A DNA stretch of 64,000 bases from Notolepis coatsorum (taxonomy: Eukaryota > Chordata > Actinopteri > Aulopiformes > Paralepididae): positions 101,481,947 to 101,545,946 of the forward strand of contig OZ020598.1 of NCBI GenBank assembly GCA_963971535.1. Reading direction: 5' to 3'. Position 1 is the first letter of the stretch. Each line of letters starts with the position of its first letter. The translations under genes were made by a program, and so were the position numbers. Positions 41,101 to 52,016 of the stretch are shown piece after piece. Below the pieces are notes generated by a model. The model did no database searches. It was not told the DNA's origin and worked only from the letters and a program-made list of their open reading frames with translations.

Positions 41101-41855
41101 AAATACGCAAAAAATTTAATCTCACCAAGTTCACATGGCTTTTTCACAAACAGTTAGAGCTATGTTTGAAGTCTCACGGTGTTCCATTAGACAGACCAAT
41201 TGAACACCACAGATACCACAAATTCTTCTACTCAAGAGAGACATCGAGAGGTTTTGTTTCAGAATTTTATCATCAATTACTAACGTCCTCGTATGAAACC
41301 CTCCAACTTGACTCTGTCTGGAGGAGGGATATACCAGACCTGGAAAATGACTTTGATTGGCAAGGAGCCTGGGCAAATGTCCGACTTACATCAAGGAACC
41401 CGGATCATCAACAAATCAATCTTAACTATATTCACAGGACATACTTGACTCCTATAAGACTGTGCCGAATGGGGCTCAAACAAGATTCCAAATGCACCCA
41501 ATGTACAAATGGGGACGAAGGGACATTTATGCACATGTATTGGGACTGCTCACCAGTTAAGGCATTCTGGAAAGATGTGACCCAACAAATATCAAAACTC
41601 GTATCTTGGAATATACCTGTACACCCCTCTGTATTACTATTGAATGATGTTTTTGAGTTTGCAGTAAATCCACAGCTAAAGAGATTGGTTTTATCGGGTA
41701 TCACAGTAGCTAAAAAACTGATCGCATCACGCTGGTTTCAACCGGAAAAAATTTGCCGGAAAGTTTGGTCTCTTACATATCTCGATGTGATATATCAAGA
41801 AATATCTACAGCAAGAATTCTGGGTCAACAACTTTTGATGTTCACGTGGTCATAA
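38124..41855 (+). CDS. L1/Tx1-type LINE ORF2 protein, 1243 codons, uninterrupted
   Basis: The N-terminal endonuclease has IMTWNTGGIN (about 7-16), LLSETHI (about 35-41), IIGADFNAIWN (about 136-146), LSRIDYVFAS and ALSDHCYLLL (about 223-232). RT follows from about 455 (KSGKAPGRDGFPSEMY), with SYRPVSLLGTDIKLYSKVLA, QTGFIGGRL, LSLDAMKAFDRLEW, RQGCPLSPGLFNL and the catalytic YADDVILF (about 695). The C-terminus holds a CCHC-like CTQC..HMYWDC (about 1124-1143). Length and order match L1/Tx1-clade ORF2. All catalytic residues I can check are present. The last eight residues differ from the related copy at 23366-23904, where the protein runs about 18 residues further, so the 3' end here appears replaced. 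The ATG start opens directly on the endonuclease. Confidence 0.93.
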   Translation: MASLNIMTWNTGGINNQLKRKSVLTLMKKEHVDIALLSETHILGKDIGKLADNIYHNISHSSIGTRTRGVAIVVKRKLNIVLKGVWSDVEGRITIAKIEHKNRKIALIAVYAPNLYEEDFFTTLTNAMLDIPDYSFIIGADFNAIWNPRIDKSYLAFSSEQKNSSKALKDWSKITGVKDLWRLLNPTTRKYSCRSARHKTLSRIDYVFASQRLFDNYEVEMIPNALSDHCYLLLKGTFGILSSRAPRWRFNLLLLNNKEFITQLKEALIVFQRENANSVQDPRIIWMSVKGMIKDFTDSFSSKMRKNQSTKLDELETLYSTLFNSLKYNNSTRLENQVNVLKIEINDIYRQQSEIQIRSTRQQQYSHGSKPSHLLAMRLRMNATFADITTIRAQQVLVTDPVKINDTFKVFYSDLYKSEMTFDQNKMDTFLNQIILPKLSEDDAKQLEIPITLEELKKAITAMKSGKAPGRDGFPSEMYLSCWDIIGPLLLNMILYSVKEGNFHKIDNIALITVLLKKDKDPNECGSYRPVSLLGTDIKLYSKVLAIRLQKHMTSLVHPDQTGFIGGRLITENIRRILHVLDADKEDTIPKAMLSLDAMKAFDRLEWSYLWAVLERMGLGKGFIDMIKVLYKDPSAMITTGTIISEIFPVSRSARQGCPLSPGLFNLSLEPLAQYIRQSQSIEPIVIKGTQQKICLYADDVILFMKNPNTTLPHLLKLIEDFGDLSGFKINWPKSAFLPLNTPAKKDTTLPGQIPMVKHFRCLGVEIFPTIRQTVKHNYTKIQNKIKDDLDRWAKLKNTVQARISIVKMDVLPKINFFCSMLPLPPPEGYWKRLHSSTYKFIWNNKPPRIKRSTAQRNKADGGMAFPDFFLYFKAYSLSPLTTWFDSQALASWRKIEENIVAPHRLKDIAYTKLPIKHCERKFGPIITHAIRIWRESQKKNPNPQEWHNHTPLFNNNALLIGKRPIRFPIWEEQDIHSLGDVFNKQGFCSDKEIRKKFNLTKFTWLFHKQLELCLKSHGVPLDRPIEHHRYHKFFYSRETSRGFVSEFYHQLLTSSYETLQLDSVWRRDIPDLENDFDWQGAWANVRLTSRNPDHQQINLNYIHRTYLTPIRLCRMGLKQDSKCTQCTNGDEGTFMHMYWDCSPVKAFWKDVTQQISKLVSWNIPVHPSVLLLNDVFEFAVNPQLKRLVLSGITVAKKLIASRWFQPEKICRKVWSLTYLDVIYQEISTARILGQQLLMFTWS

Positions 41856-42536
41856 TGTATTTTGTACCATTTCCATGAAATCTATTTGTTCATAGCACCC
41901 TTGTTTTTTTCAACCGATTAAGCTGCATTGTCCCTAGAATATGATGGTTCAAATAGGTGGAAGAACACAAAAAAAAAATAATAATAATAATAATAATAAT
42001 TCAAATAATTCAAATAATTCTAAATCGTGGAAAATCCAATATGGTAGACTTTGTGGGTGATGAAGTGTAGCACGTTTCACGTCTCTACTGTATATGGTTC
42101 ATGAGATACGGCCGTTTGAATTTGCAATTTTCAGCGCTTTTTATAGCGCCACCATGAGGTTGGTTAATTCCACTTTATTTTTCTGGTCTATCAGCAGGAC
42201 ATATCGCTGAATAATAAAACGACCAATCACAAGAGGGTTTAGTCCCTTCAGGGGTTGCACCCGAATATGATGCTGAGATAATGATATAAATACAATGAGA
42301 GAGAAAAGAGAGAGAGATAGAGAGACAGAGAGTAGAAAGAGAGAGAGGTCAAATGGTGTTTTGAGGACATTTCAAACTCCTTCTAGGGACATGAACAGAG
42401 AAGTAACACAGTTCTTTATTAAATGTTTACATATGGTATTTGTGTTGGTGTATTATGCAGTGTGCTTTACATAACACTTACGCTGAATCTGCTGATGCTA
42501 CAATATCCTGCAGATATGAACATACATTTGTAATGT
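41856..42536. other. 3' flank of the L1-type LINE, unannotated
   Basis: A(n) with (AAT)n at about 41968-42000 could be a tail of the LINE. Positions 42290-42350 are GA-rich. Positions 42040-42250 show no recognised feature. Confidence 0.45.
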
Positions 42537-43163
42537 ATGGGGGGAGAGGAGAGTAGGCGAGAGGAGAGAAGAGGAGGGGAGAGGAGACGTCAGGAGAGGA
42601 GAGGAGAGGAGAGGAGAGGAGAGGAGAGGAGAGGAGAGGAGAGGAGAGGAGAGGAGAGGAGAGGAGAGGAGAGGAGAGGAGAGGAGAGGAGAGGAGAGGA
42701 AAGGAGAGGAGACGTCAGGATAGGAGAGGTCAGGAGAGGAGAGGAGAGGATGGGAGAGTGTAGCTAGGGTAAGGTCAGGAGAGGAGAGGAGGGGTCAGGA
42801 GGTAAGGGGATAGAGGAGAGGAGAGGAGAGGAGAGGAGAGGAGAGGAGAGGAGAGGAGATGAGAGGAGAGGAGAGGAGAGGAGAGGAGAGGAGAGGAGAG
42901 AGGAGAGGAGAGGAGAGGAGAGGAGAGGAGAGGAGAGGAGAGGAGAGGAGAGGAGTGGAGAGGAGAGGAGATAGGAAAAAGGAGAGAGGAGATGAGAGGA
43001 TAGGGAGAGGAGAGGTCAGGAGGTAAGAGGAGAGGAGAGGAGAGGAGGGAAGAGAGGAGCTAGGGTAAGGTCAGGAGAGGAGAGGAGATAGGAGAGAGGA
43101 GATGAGAGGATAGGGAGAGGAGAGGTCAGGAGAGGAGAGGAGAGGAGAGGAGAGAGGAGCTAG
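42537..43163. repeat. (GGAGA)n pentanucleotide satellite ending at the gap
   Basis: Over 600 bp of AGGAG/GGAGA repeats with interspersed GACGTCAGGA, GCTAGGGTAAGGTCAGGAG and GATAGGGAGAGG variants. Higher-order blocks such as AGCTAGGGTAAGGTCAGGAG recur. It is strand-asymmetric (purine only) and stops at the N run. Confidence 0.97.
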
Positions 43164-43363
43164 NNNNNNNNNNNNNNNNNNNNNNNNNNNNNNNNNNNNN
43201 NNNNNNNNNNNNNNNNNNNNNNNNNNNNNNNNNNNNNNNNNNNNNNNNNNNNNNNNNNNNNNNNNNNNNNNNNNNNNNNNNNNNNNNNNNNNNNNNNNNN
43301 NNNNNNNNNNNNNNNNNNNNNNNNNNNNNNNNNNNNNNNNNNNNNNNNNNNNNNNNNNNNNNN
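43164..43363. other. Assembly gap, exactly 200 N
   Basis: A round-number N run indicates a scaffolding placeholder of unknown true size rather than a measured gap. Confidence 0.97.
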
Positions 43364-43422
43364 CCCATTTTGTTTGTTTTGTTTGTCGTGTGTGTTTGCC
43401 ATATTGCAGGCTAATTGACCTG
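43364..43422. other. 59 bp between gap and copy B homology
   Basis: Begins CCCATTTTGTTTGTTTTGTT. The equivalent sequence upstream of copy A lies outside the window, so it cannot be compared. Confidence 0.7.
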
Positions 43423-43711
43423 CATAATGAACATGTCAAGTCAGTCCTACTTCAAACTAATTAGGCTTAAAGGAACATGCAAGAAGAGACAAGTAAAACA
43501 AATGAAATAACAAATGAAATAAATACCTTTTTACTGTATGAAGCACATTCTGAGGGGGCTCATACAGAACCAAGCGTTGTGTGTGTTTGGGGGAAACGTC
43601 CGGGCTGCACAGTAAGCAGTATGGTAACAGCCCTCTCTTTAATTTAATTTGGTTAATGATGTTTGGTCTTGATGTGTTGATTGTCTCCTGCCCAAGGCCT
43701 ACAGATGAGAA

Positions 43712-45197
43712 CTGGCACCACATCACCCCGATCCTAACATCCTGGCCTCCTGTCTCTCACGTGTCAATTAAAAGGCCTCAACCATCATCCCCGTCCCCAA
43801 GAAGGCCAAGGTCACGGGCCTTAATGACTACAGACCTGTCGCCCTGACCTCTGTGGTCATGAAGGTCCTGGAGCGCTTTGTCCTGGCCCACCTGAAGCTC
43901 ATCACAGATCCTGTGCTGGACCCGCTGCAGTTCGGAGGATGCTGTGAACATGGCTCTGCACTACACGCTGGAACATCTGGACTACGCGGGCAACTATGTC
44001 AGGATCCTGTATGTGGACTTCAGCTCGGCCTTCAACACCATCCTTCCACCCATCCTGGAGCACCAGCTATCCCTGCTGCAGGTGCCGGCCTCCACTCGCA
44101 GGTGGATTACCGACTTCCTGTCCAACAGGTCTCAGCGGGTGAGGCTGGGGAAGAGCATTTCCAGCTCTAGGTCCACCAGCACCAGTTCCCCGCAGGGCTG
44201 CATTCTTTCCCCACTACTGTTCTCCCTGTACACCAACAGCTGTGCCTCTCTACACCCCTCGGTCAAACTCCTGAAATTCGCTGACGACACCACCCTGGCG
44301 GGTCTCATCTCCAGGGGGGACGAGTCGGCCTATAGGAGGGAGATCGAGAGGCTGCAGAGCTGGTGCAGCTGCAACAACCTGGAGCTCAATGCTCAAAAGA
44401 CATTGGAGATGGTAGTGGACTTCAGGAAGAAAGCAGCCCTCCCCCCTCCCATCATACTGGGAGGCACTCAGGTGACCTCCGTGGAGTCCTCGGCATGACC
44501 ATCTCCCGGGATTTGAAGTGGGAGCTCAACATCACGGGCCTGCTCAAGGAGGCCCAGGGGAGGATGTTCTTCCTCCGGCAGTTGAAGAAATATAAACTGC
44601 CGAGGACCATGATGGCCCAATTCTACACGGCCATCATTGAGTCCATCCTCACCCACTCCATCATCTCCTGGTTCCCTGCTGCAGCAGCAAAAGATCTTGC
44701 CAAGCTGCAGCGGGTGATTCGCTCCGCGGAGAGGGTGATCGGCTGTCCCCTGCCCTCCCTCAGGTCCCTGCACGACTCCAGGGCGCTGAGGAGGGCGAGG
44801 AAGATCATGGCCGACCCATCCCACCCCGGTCACAGCCTCAAGGCTGAGGATCCCAAAGGCTGTGAAAGCTCGACACAGACTGAGCTTCTTCCCCTCAGCC
44901 GCCAGGCTGATCAATGCCCCCCCCCACCCCCCCTCTGCCCCCAAGTGACACTGGCACAATGACACTGACTGCACTGCACTAGTCCGTACTGGATCTCTGC
45001 ACTCTTCACTTTATATATATATATGTATTTTATTGATTAATCCCCCACTGCACTGTTTCGTTTCTTGTCTGTGTTGGTGTTGTTTACTGTGAAAAAAGAA
45101 AGAAAATGCATACACTGTATTGCTGCAACAATTACCAATGTGTTTTACACAAATGGCTAAATAAAGGAATTTGAATCTGAATCTGAATCTGAATTAC
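43712..45197 (+). mobile_element. Copy B: L2/CR1-type LINE 3' part
   Basis: Same as 290-1775, with the same frame changes. Frames 43944-44498 (FADDT) and 44363-44962 match. Only a few substitutions separate the copies (for example Val to Leu in QKTVEMV). Confidence 0.85.
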
Positions 45198-45510
45198 AAC
45201 ATCCTGGTACTCACCTGGAAAGCCCTTTGTCAACTGCCCCCCCCCCCCCCATCTCCCGTCCTCTCCCCCTACCAACCCTCTCCGTCCCTCAGAGATCCAC
45301 CTAAACCCGCCTCCTCTCCCCCTAAATCCAAACTCTGCAGTGTAGCGACAGATCTCTTCTCCAGGGGCAGCGCCCAGGCTCTGGAACTCACCCCCAAGAC
45401 ATCAGGGACCCAGAGTCTCTCGCTCTATTTTCCAAACCTCACCTCAAGACCCATCTCATCCCTATGCTGCACGCTCTGCCGCAATCTGTGAGGTTGCCTT
45501 GGAGGTATAA
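45198..45510 (+). mobile_element. Copy B: second LINE C-terminal remnant, longer allele
   Basis: Retains the 28 bp missing from copy A, which restores the DIRDPESLALF-like continuation expected of this LINE family. The deletion therefore happened in the copy A lineage. Confidence 0.65.
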
Positions 45511-45558
45511 TAATCCAAGTATGTTCAGGAAAAAAGAAAACAAAGAGGTACTCTGACA

Positions 45559-45902
45559 TGTAACGGTACACAAAAACCACGGTTCACGGTTCTCAGTACA
45601 GGGGGGGAGAATTTGGCTTTCCATATTCCACTCGGGTGATGTAATGTGCAGTTACTGTTAAGTAGGGCTGTTAACGAATATTCTATGTTCAAATTAATAA
45701 TCGACTTAAGAAAAACACAAAATATATAATTATATTATATTATATTAGAAAAACTGCCCCCGGTGGGCGTGGGCCTGAATGCACGTGCGTTCCGTTAGTG
45801 GTTAAAGTAACGCTGTATTCGTGTATTTGTTCGGTACACAGCGCGTACTTAACCGAAGGTCGCATACCGAAACGGTTAGGTACGAATATGTGTACCGTTA
45901 CA
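45559..45902. mobile_element. Copy B: hAT-like MITE
   Basis: Same terminal inverted repeat TGTAACGGTACACA as 2109-2452. Confidence 0.6.
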
Positions 45903-46012
45903 CCCCTACTTTGACATCATCCATTGGCGTGGGACAGAGGTTGCAGCATGGTGGAAATATCAACCACCACTGGGGCCAGCAAGGGGACTATGTGTTTAGT
46001 TACTATTTAGAT

Positions 46013-46608
46013 CAGCGTTTCCCAAACTATGGGTCGCGACCCAAAATGGGTCGCGGACCCGTTTGTATTGGGTCGCCAATAAAAAGTTAAATAAAAATAA
46101 ATAAAAAAATTCAAATATTTTATGTGTAGATGTGTTGATTCAGTTTGGCACCACATACTTATGTGAATCTGGGTTTTCTACTCTAGCATACCTGAAAAAC
46201 AAATACAGAAACAGGTCAGTAGAATTTTTAAATAATTCAGTACAAATTAATCAGAATGTTGCTCAATGTGTTGGGGTTTAAGGTTGAGGGACGGGGGGGG
46301 GGGGGGGGGGGTAAGAAATGGAGAGTTGAAAAAGGAAAACATGAACATGTTTGTTAATTTAAAAGTGTTACAACATTGTATGTTATGAGGTGGTGAGCAA
46401 CTTAACATTACACTCTGATTATTGCTGTGATGTACTTTTAAATAAATACATTTCATATACATTTGAAATTCATGGTTTGTTGTGTTCTTTATCAGTAGTT
46501 TATAAATGTATGTTATGGCAATTCATGATGTATTTTTGTAAGTTTGGGTCCCGGGAAACACCAAATTTATCTTTTGGGTCTCGAGCTGAAAAAGTTTGGG
46601 AACCCCTG
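46013..46608 (+). mobile_element. Copy B: hAT deletion derivative, shorter allele
   Basis: Same ends and ATTTAGAT target duplication (46609-46616 on the right) as 2563-3242. It is 596 bp because 90 bp of the transposase fragment is missing next to a CAGGTCAG-type short repeat, and its poly(G) run is longer. Only the start of the transposase fragment (LCESGFSTLAYLKNKYRNR) survives. Confidence 0.9.
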
Positions 46609-46738
46609 ATTTAGATCAATAACTTATGGCCCTTGAATAAACCCCTCTATGCATTTGCAACTAATTCCATTAGCTATTTCATGATTTACAGTAACATGAC
46701 CTCCAATATAAACACAAAGAGCATGTGAGCTCATAAAT

Positions 46739-46920
46739 GTTCCAATAGGCCTTACTCATATAGGCACATTATATCATATATTGTTCCAATAGGCCTTGCT
46801 CATAATAGGCACATTATATCATATATTGTTCCAATAGGCCTTGCTCATATATGCAAATATTGTATCATATAGTATTCCAATAGGCCTTGCTTATATATGC
46901 ACTGTATATTGTGTCCTATA
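46739..46920. repeat. Copy B: ~45-bp tandem repeat, four copies
   Basis: One unit more than copy A. Confidence 0.85.
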
Positions 46921-46977
46921 GTGTCAAACTGTGTTCACACATTGATCTAAATATCTGCTGCTAAGAATGCCTGTTTG

Positions 46978-46979
<2 letters not shown>

Positions 46980-47069
<90 letters not shown>

Positions 47070-47107
47070 AGAGAGAGAGAGAGATAAAGAGAGAGAGATA
47101 GAGAGAT
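46980..47107. repeat. Copy B: (GA)n
   Basis: Counterpart of 3570-3722, shorter. Confidence 0.97.
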
Positions 47108-47217
47108 AAAAGGCAGAGTTCATTTGGAGGCTAAAGTCTCTGTATCATAAAGCTCCTTGTGGAGTCAATCACTCTTGTGAGTATCTATATCTTTATATTA
47201 TGTGTGTGTTACTGTTA

Positions 47218-47345
47218 CGTGTGTGTGTGTGTGTGTGTGTGGTGTGTGTGTGTGTGATAGATACAGTATATGTAGTGAGAGTTGAGACGGAGGGCACGCC
47301 TACATATCTAATGTCACCTGGGGAGTCTTATGTGTGAGTGTGTGT

Positions 47346-47392
<47 letters not shown>

Positions 47393-47435
47393 TGTGTGTC
47401 TGTGTGTGTGTGTACGTGTGCATGTGTGTGTGTGT
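47218..47435. repeat. Copy B: (GT)n blocks
   Basis: Counterpart of 3833-4089. The second block (47331-47435) is shorter. Confidence 0.97.
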
Positions 47436-47527
47436 AATCCTCTATGGATTGTCTCCCCAGGTATAATGGCCATATGGACTTGGCCTCCAATTCAACTCAG
47501 CTTTGTTATGCTTTGTCACTTAGACCA

Positions 47528-47779
<252 letters not shown>

Positions 47780-48016
47780 CTCACTTTCTCTCTTATTATC
47801 TTCTCTCCAATCCAATCAGTTAAAAGCACACACACACACAAATAGTGCATGTGCACGCATACATAAATACACAGAAGGCAGACTCATAAAGGCACAAACA
47901 CATTTAAAACCACTTACTGTACAGTGCATTATAGTTTTTACCCATGATGCACTACCCATACATATTTGACAGAAGACCATCATGGATTCTCTCACACCGT
48001 TTCAATGTAACTGAAT

Positions 48017-48173
48017 GCTGCAAGCTAGCGTAGCTTAGCACAAATTAATGAACGTGGATACGGACCAGCTAGCCTAGCTTAAAACTCTGAGAGAGGTGTT
48101 TTTGGCCAACAGCTAGGCTAGCTGGTCCGCATCCGCTTTTATTCATTTGTGATAACCTAGGCTAGTTTGCAGC
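48017..48173. repeat. Copy B: foldback element
   Basis: Identical in structure to 4637-4793. Confidence 0.75.
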
Positions 48174-49012
48174 TGGATAGCTTTCTACAGAACGCCCAGG
48201 TCAACATCAGCGAGGACCTGTCCTGGTCTCATCACACCGGCATCGTTGTGAAGACAGCGACGGCTCTTCTTCCTCCGCAGGCTGAGGAGATTCGGCATGG
48301 ACTCCAGGACACTCTGCAACTTTTACCGGTGCACCGTAGAGAGTATCCTGACTGGCTGCATCACTGCCTGGTATGGCAACTGCTCAGCCATCGACCGCAA
48401 GGCTCTGCAAAGAGTGGTGAAGTCAGCGCATCGCCAGGACTGAGCTGCCAGCCATGGACGACCTCTACACACACAGAGGTGCAGAAGGGAAACCCGGAAC
48501 ATTCTCAGAGACCACAGTCACCACAGTCACAAACCGTTCACTCTGCTACCGTCTGGCAAACGGTACCGGGGCATCCGCACAAGAACCAGCAGGTTCAGGG
48601 ACACATGCACCCTGCACTGCACCTCAAGATGCACATATACGTACACTTTTATGCAAGACACTTTCTGTAGAAATTGACTATTACTTACCTCATTTTGATA
48701 TCTTGTTTTATTTATCATACTACTATTACTTATTGTTATTGGACACACATACACACACCCTGCACTGCACCTTAGCATGCAAGTACACTACAAGCAAATC
48801 ATTGACTGACTTGTTATCTTCCCTCATTTTATATATTTTTTTTGATGTTACTACTACTACCTATTGTTACCATTCTTGTATTCCTTGATGTTTCTTTGAT
48901 GTTGCTTAATTGTGCACTGTTGAGTCTGAGCTCGAAACACAACGATGTAATGACCTGCAATGCCCCCTATATTGTGTATTTGATCAATGAAGAACGTGAA
49001 CTTGAACTTGAG
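48174..49012 (+). mobile_element. Copy B: L2/CR1-type LINE 3' fragment
   Basis: Counterpart of 4794-5630 with the same frame changes and tail. Confidence 0.75.
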
Positions 49013-49876
49013 AGAGGAAATTGGTATCTATCTTCTAGTCTGGTGAAGACGGTAAGTGTGTTTCCGATAATGTTCCTTTAAGCTCCTCCGGAATGGATCT
49101 CAGAATTCCCATCTTCAAAACGACGGCCATTTGTTTTTGAAGGTATAGATATGTGCTTGAGAAGAAATGCTCTCAGATACCTCTCTCCATAGGCCAGATG
49201 ATATAGATTAAATGACCAGGCAAGACAGAGAGGGATAGGGGGAGAGAAATGGAAAGAGAGATAGCAAGAGGGGAGGGATAGATATATAGAGAGAAGGGGG
49301 AGAGAGAGAAAGAGAGGAGAGATGGAGAGGTAGAGAAAGAGAGGGAGGGGGGATATAGAGAGGGGGAGAGAGAGAGGAAGAGATAGGGAGATAGCGATGA
49401 AGAGAGAGAGGGTAGAGGGAAAGATAGATAGAGAGAGGGAGAGCAAGAGCAGGGGGGAGGGGGGAGAGGAGAAAAAGGAGAAGAAGAAATCTTTATTTGT
49501 CATGCAGATTTAACACACACCCACATGTGATGGGCGACCCACAGGAACACACACACACACACACACATGCACTGAGTCGCTGATGAAATAAGGGAGGGAA
49601 AGAAAAAGAGAGGATGAAATGATGAATGTATCTCAGGTGGAGGTGAAGGTGCCTCTTTTGACAGTAAAGGTATTAATTTAAAATAATTTCATTTATCACT
49701 ATCTGAAGTGAAAACATGATTAATCAAAAACAGTTTAAATACACGTCACACAAGACAGATGATGACAAACGAGTCGAGCGGCGGTGTAAACGAGACACCT
49801 GTTTCAGCCACTTCCTCGGGCGAGTAGCCGCGTATCCTTAGGGGTCGGACGCCAAAAGCACGTCTTGCCTTTCATC
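49013..49876. other. Copy B: GA-rich and unannotated stretch
   Basis: Counterpart of 5631-6492. Purine-rich at 49220-49490. Confidence 0.6.
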
Positions 49877-50522
49877 TTAACCCTTTCACTACCACACCAC
49901 AGACGGTTAACCTTTCACTACCACACTACAGACGGTTAACCTTTCACGACCACACTACGACGGTTAACCTTTCACTACCACACTACAGAAGGTGAACCTT
50001 TCACTAACACACTACAGACGGTTAACCTTTCACTACCACACTACTGAATGTGAACCTTTCACTATCACACTACAGACGGTTAACCTTTCACTACGACACT
50101 ACAGAAGGTTAACCTTTCACTACCACACTACAGACGGTTAACCTTTCACTACCACATGTTACGACCCTGGCTCAAAGGCCCGCAACCTATGTGCAAACCA
50201 ACCCCAAAACCCTGTGCTCAAACTCAAAATGCTACTCTATCAAGGAATTACTGGTGTAAACTAAAGTACAAGGACAGAAGACCGTGATAGCTATCTCTTA
50301 CCCAACACTCCTCTAAACACAGACCCTGCATGTGTGTTACCAGGGCTGGTTTTAAAGCTGCCAGCAGGTAACCAATCAGCACCAATTAGCTAATTGGTAG
50401 CCCTCACCTGCATGCCCCGTGACACAGGAGTGATCAGGTCTGCATGCACAGTGACACAGGAGTGATCAGGCTCCTGGTACATAACACCTCCCCCACCAAA
50501 CTGGTTGCCCCAGAGGCAACCA

Positions 50523-52016
50523 CTACACAACAACCCATAAATAAAAACAAAAAAACAACTGTGACCCATTAGCTGTCAGGGCCACTACCACAACAGCGAT
50601 AACGGGTTGGCCCCTGTCGAACACGACCACCAACCGTGTTGTATGCTCCCTTTCAACAGGCCCCTCCACCGATACCGACCTGTCAAAAATAGACTGCAAA
50701 CCAAAATCAGTCTGAGAACTAATCTCACTGCGCGCAACAGAACAGAACACAGAAAAACAAAAACCATAGATCACTGATACCACCACCGCGCCCATATCCA
50801 TCCCACCCGGCACCGGCAGTTCAGGATACTGCAAACCGTGAACATCCAGAGTAGGATGTACCGCCTCAGGTACAGCCCCACCGTCCCTGGAACATGGCAG
50901 TACGTCAGTCCCAAAAATGTCTGGAACACCATCTAAAATGGCGTCACCCAAAATAACATTGTCCTGATCAAAATCAAAATGGCTGCCACTCAACAGACCA
51001 GGTCGCAAAGGCGGCTCCTGCTCCACAGGACACAGGTAACTAGGTTGACCATCACACCTAGTGCATGGCAGAGAATCAGTGTGGACATGTGGATCAATGT
51101 CAGAATCATCAACCGACATACTGGGACCATCCCTGCCCACAAGTGAAACATTAGGGACAATAGAGCTACTGTGGGAAGGCTGGCAGCCTAAGTCAGGCTT
51201 AGTAGCCTCTCCAACTAGAACGGTGTCACATGAATCAACAGCACCTCTCATAGCATCCTTCCCACACTCATCCTCCAATTCGTTCGTGGCCTCAGCCACC
51301 GTACAGGCTGGGAAGAACTTGAGACACTGCGCTGCCATATCATCTCCTGCCACATGCCTCTCCGGCACGCATGTCAACTCTGGTTTCACCACCGGGCCTA
51401 ACACAAAGGCACAATCAAGAGAATCAGTATGCAGAGGTACATCCACAGTGTGCTTTCCAAAATTCTCAACAGGTACACATTTTAATTCAACAAAGAATGT
51501 GTCACTAAGTGTAATGTCCCAAGTCGAAGTATCAACAACATCACTTTTGTCCTTTGACATTTCCCGTGCCACAGCACACACAGGGAACACTCCTGGATGT
51601 TTCTGTGCCAGCTCATTAGGGACCTCAGAAACCACAGAAATGGGAGTTACAACCGGAGTAGCCAACACTTTGTCACCAGCCAAATCATTCTCTAGAATGA
51701 AGGACACCCCCTTTATGGGAATGTGAGAACATACCCCCACAACAACATTGCCTGATACTAAGGGAGAATTGAGCGTGACCTCATGCAAATGTAGCGTGAT
51801 CCAATCTGCGTTGTGTCTGGTGTGAGGTGGAAGTAGACTCCGACAACGGTACTCAATTGATGGTTGTTTTATTGGTGATCTCCTGTTATTGAACCAACAC
51901 AGCACACACAAAACATGGCGTGAGCTACCATCATCACCGTGTAGTCCACCTCTGCTCTCGTTCATGACAAACTCAAAGAGCGCGAGCGTGCGCTTACATT
52001 CAAAACAGCGCGCCAT
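50523..52016 (-). CDS. Copy B: 3' long frame of the LTR element, 497 residues
   Basis: Same length as 7196-8689 and nearly identical, with a handful of amino-acid differences. The same unassigned protein with a protease-RT linker-like segment. The duplicated joined/split blocks are present here too. Confidence 0.55.
   Translation of the reverse strand: MARCFECKRTLALFEFVMNESRGGLHGDDGSSRHVLCVLCWFNNRRSPIKQPSIEYRCRSLLPPHTRHNADWITLHLHEVTLNSPLVSGNVVVGVCSHIPIKGVSFILENDLAGDKVLATPVVTPISVVSEVPNELAQKHPGVFPVCAVAREMSKDKSDVVDTSTWDITLSDTFFVELKCVPVENFGKHTVDVPLHTDSLDCAFVLGPVVKPELTCVPERHVAGDDMAAQCLKFFPACTVAEATNELEDECGKDAMRGAVDSCDTVLVGEATKPDLGCQPSHSSSIVPNVSLVGRDGPSMSVDDSDIDPHVHTDSLPCTRCDGQPSYLCPVEQEPPLRPGLLSGSHFDFDQDNVILGDAILDGVPDIFGTDVLPCSRDGGAVPEAVHPTLDVHGLQYPELPVPGGMDMGAVVVSVIYGFCFSVFCSVARSEISSQTDFGLQSIFDRSVSVEGPVEREHTTRLVVVFDRGQPVIAVVVVALTANGSQLFFCFYLWVVV

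Noticed and set aside
43071-43439. Open frames across the N run
   Set aside because: They are made of undetermined bases and carry no information.
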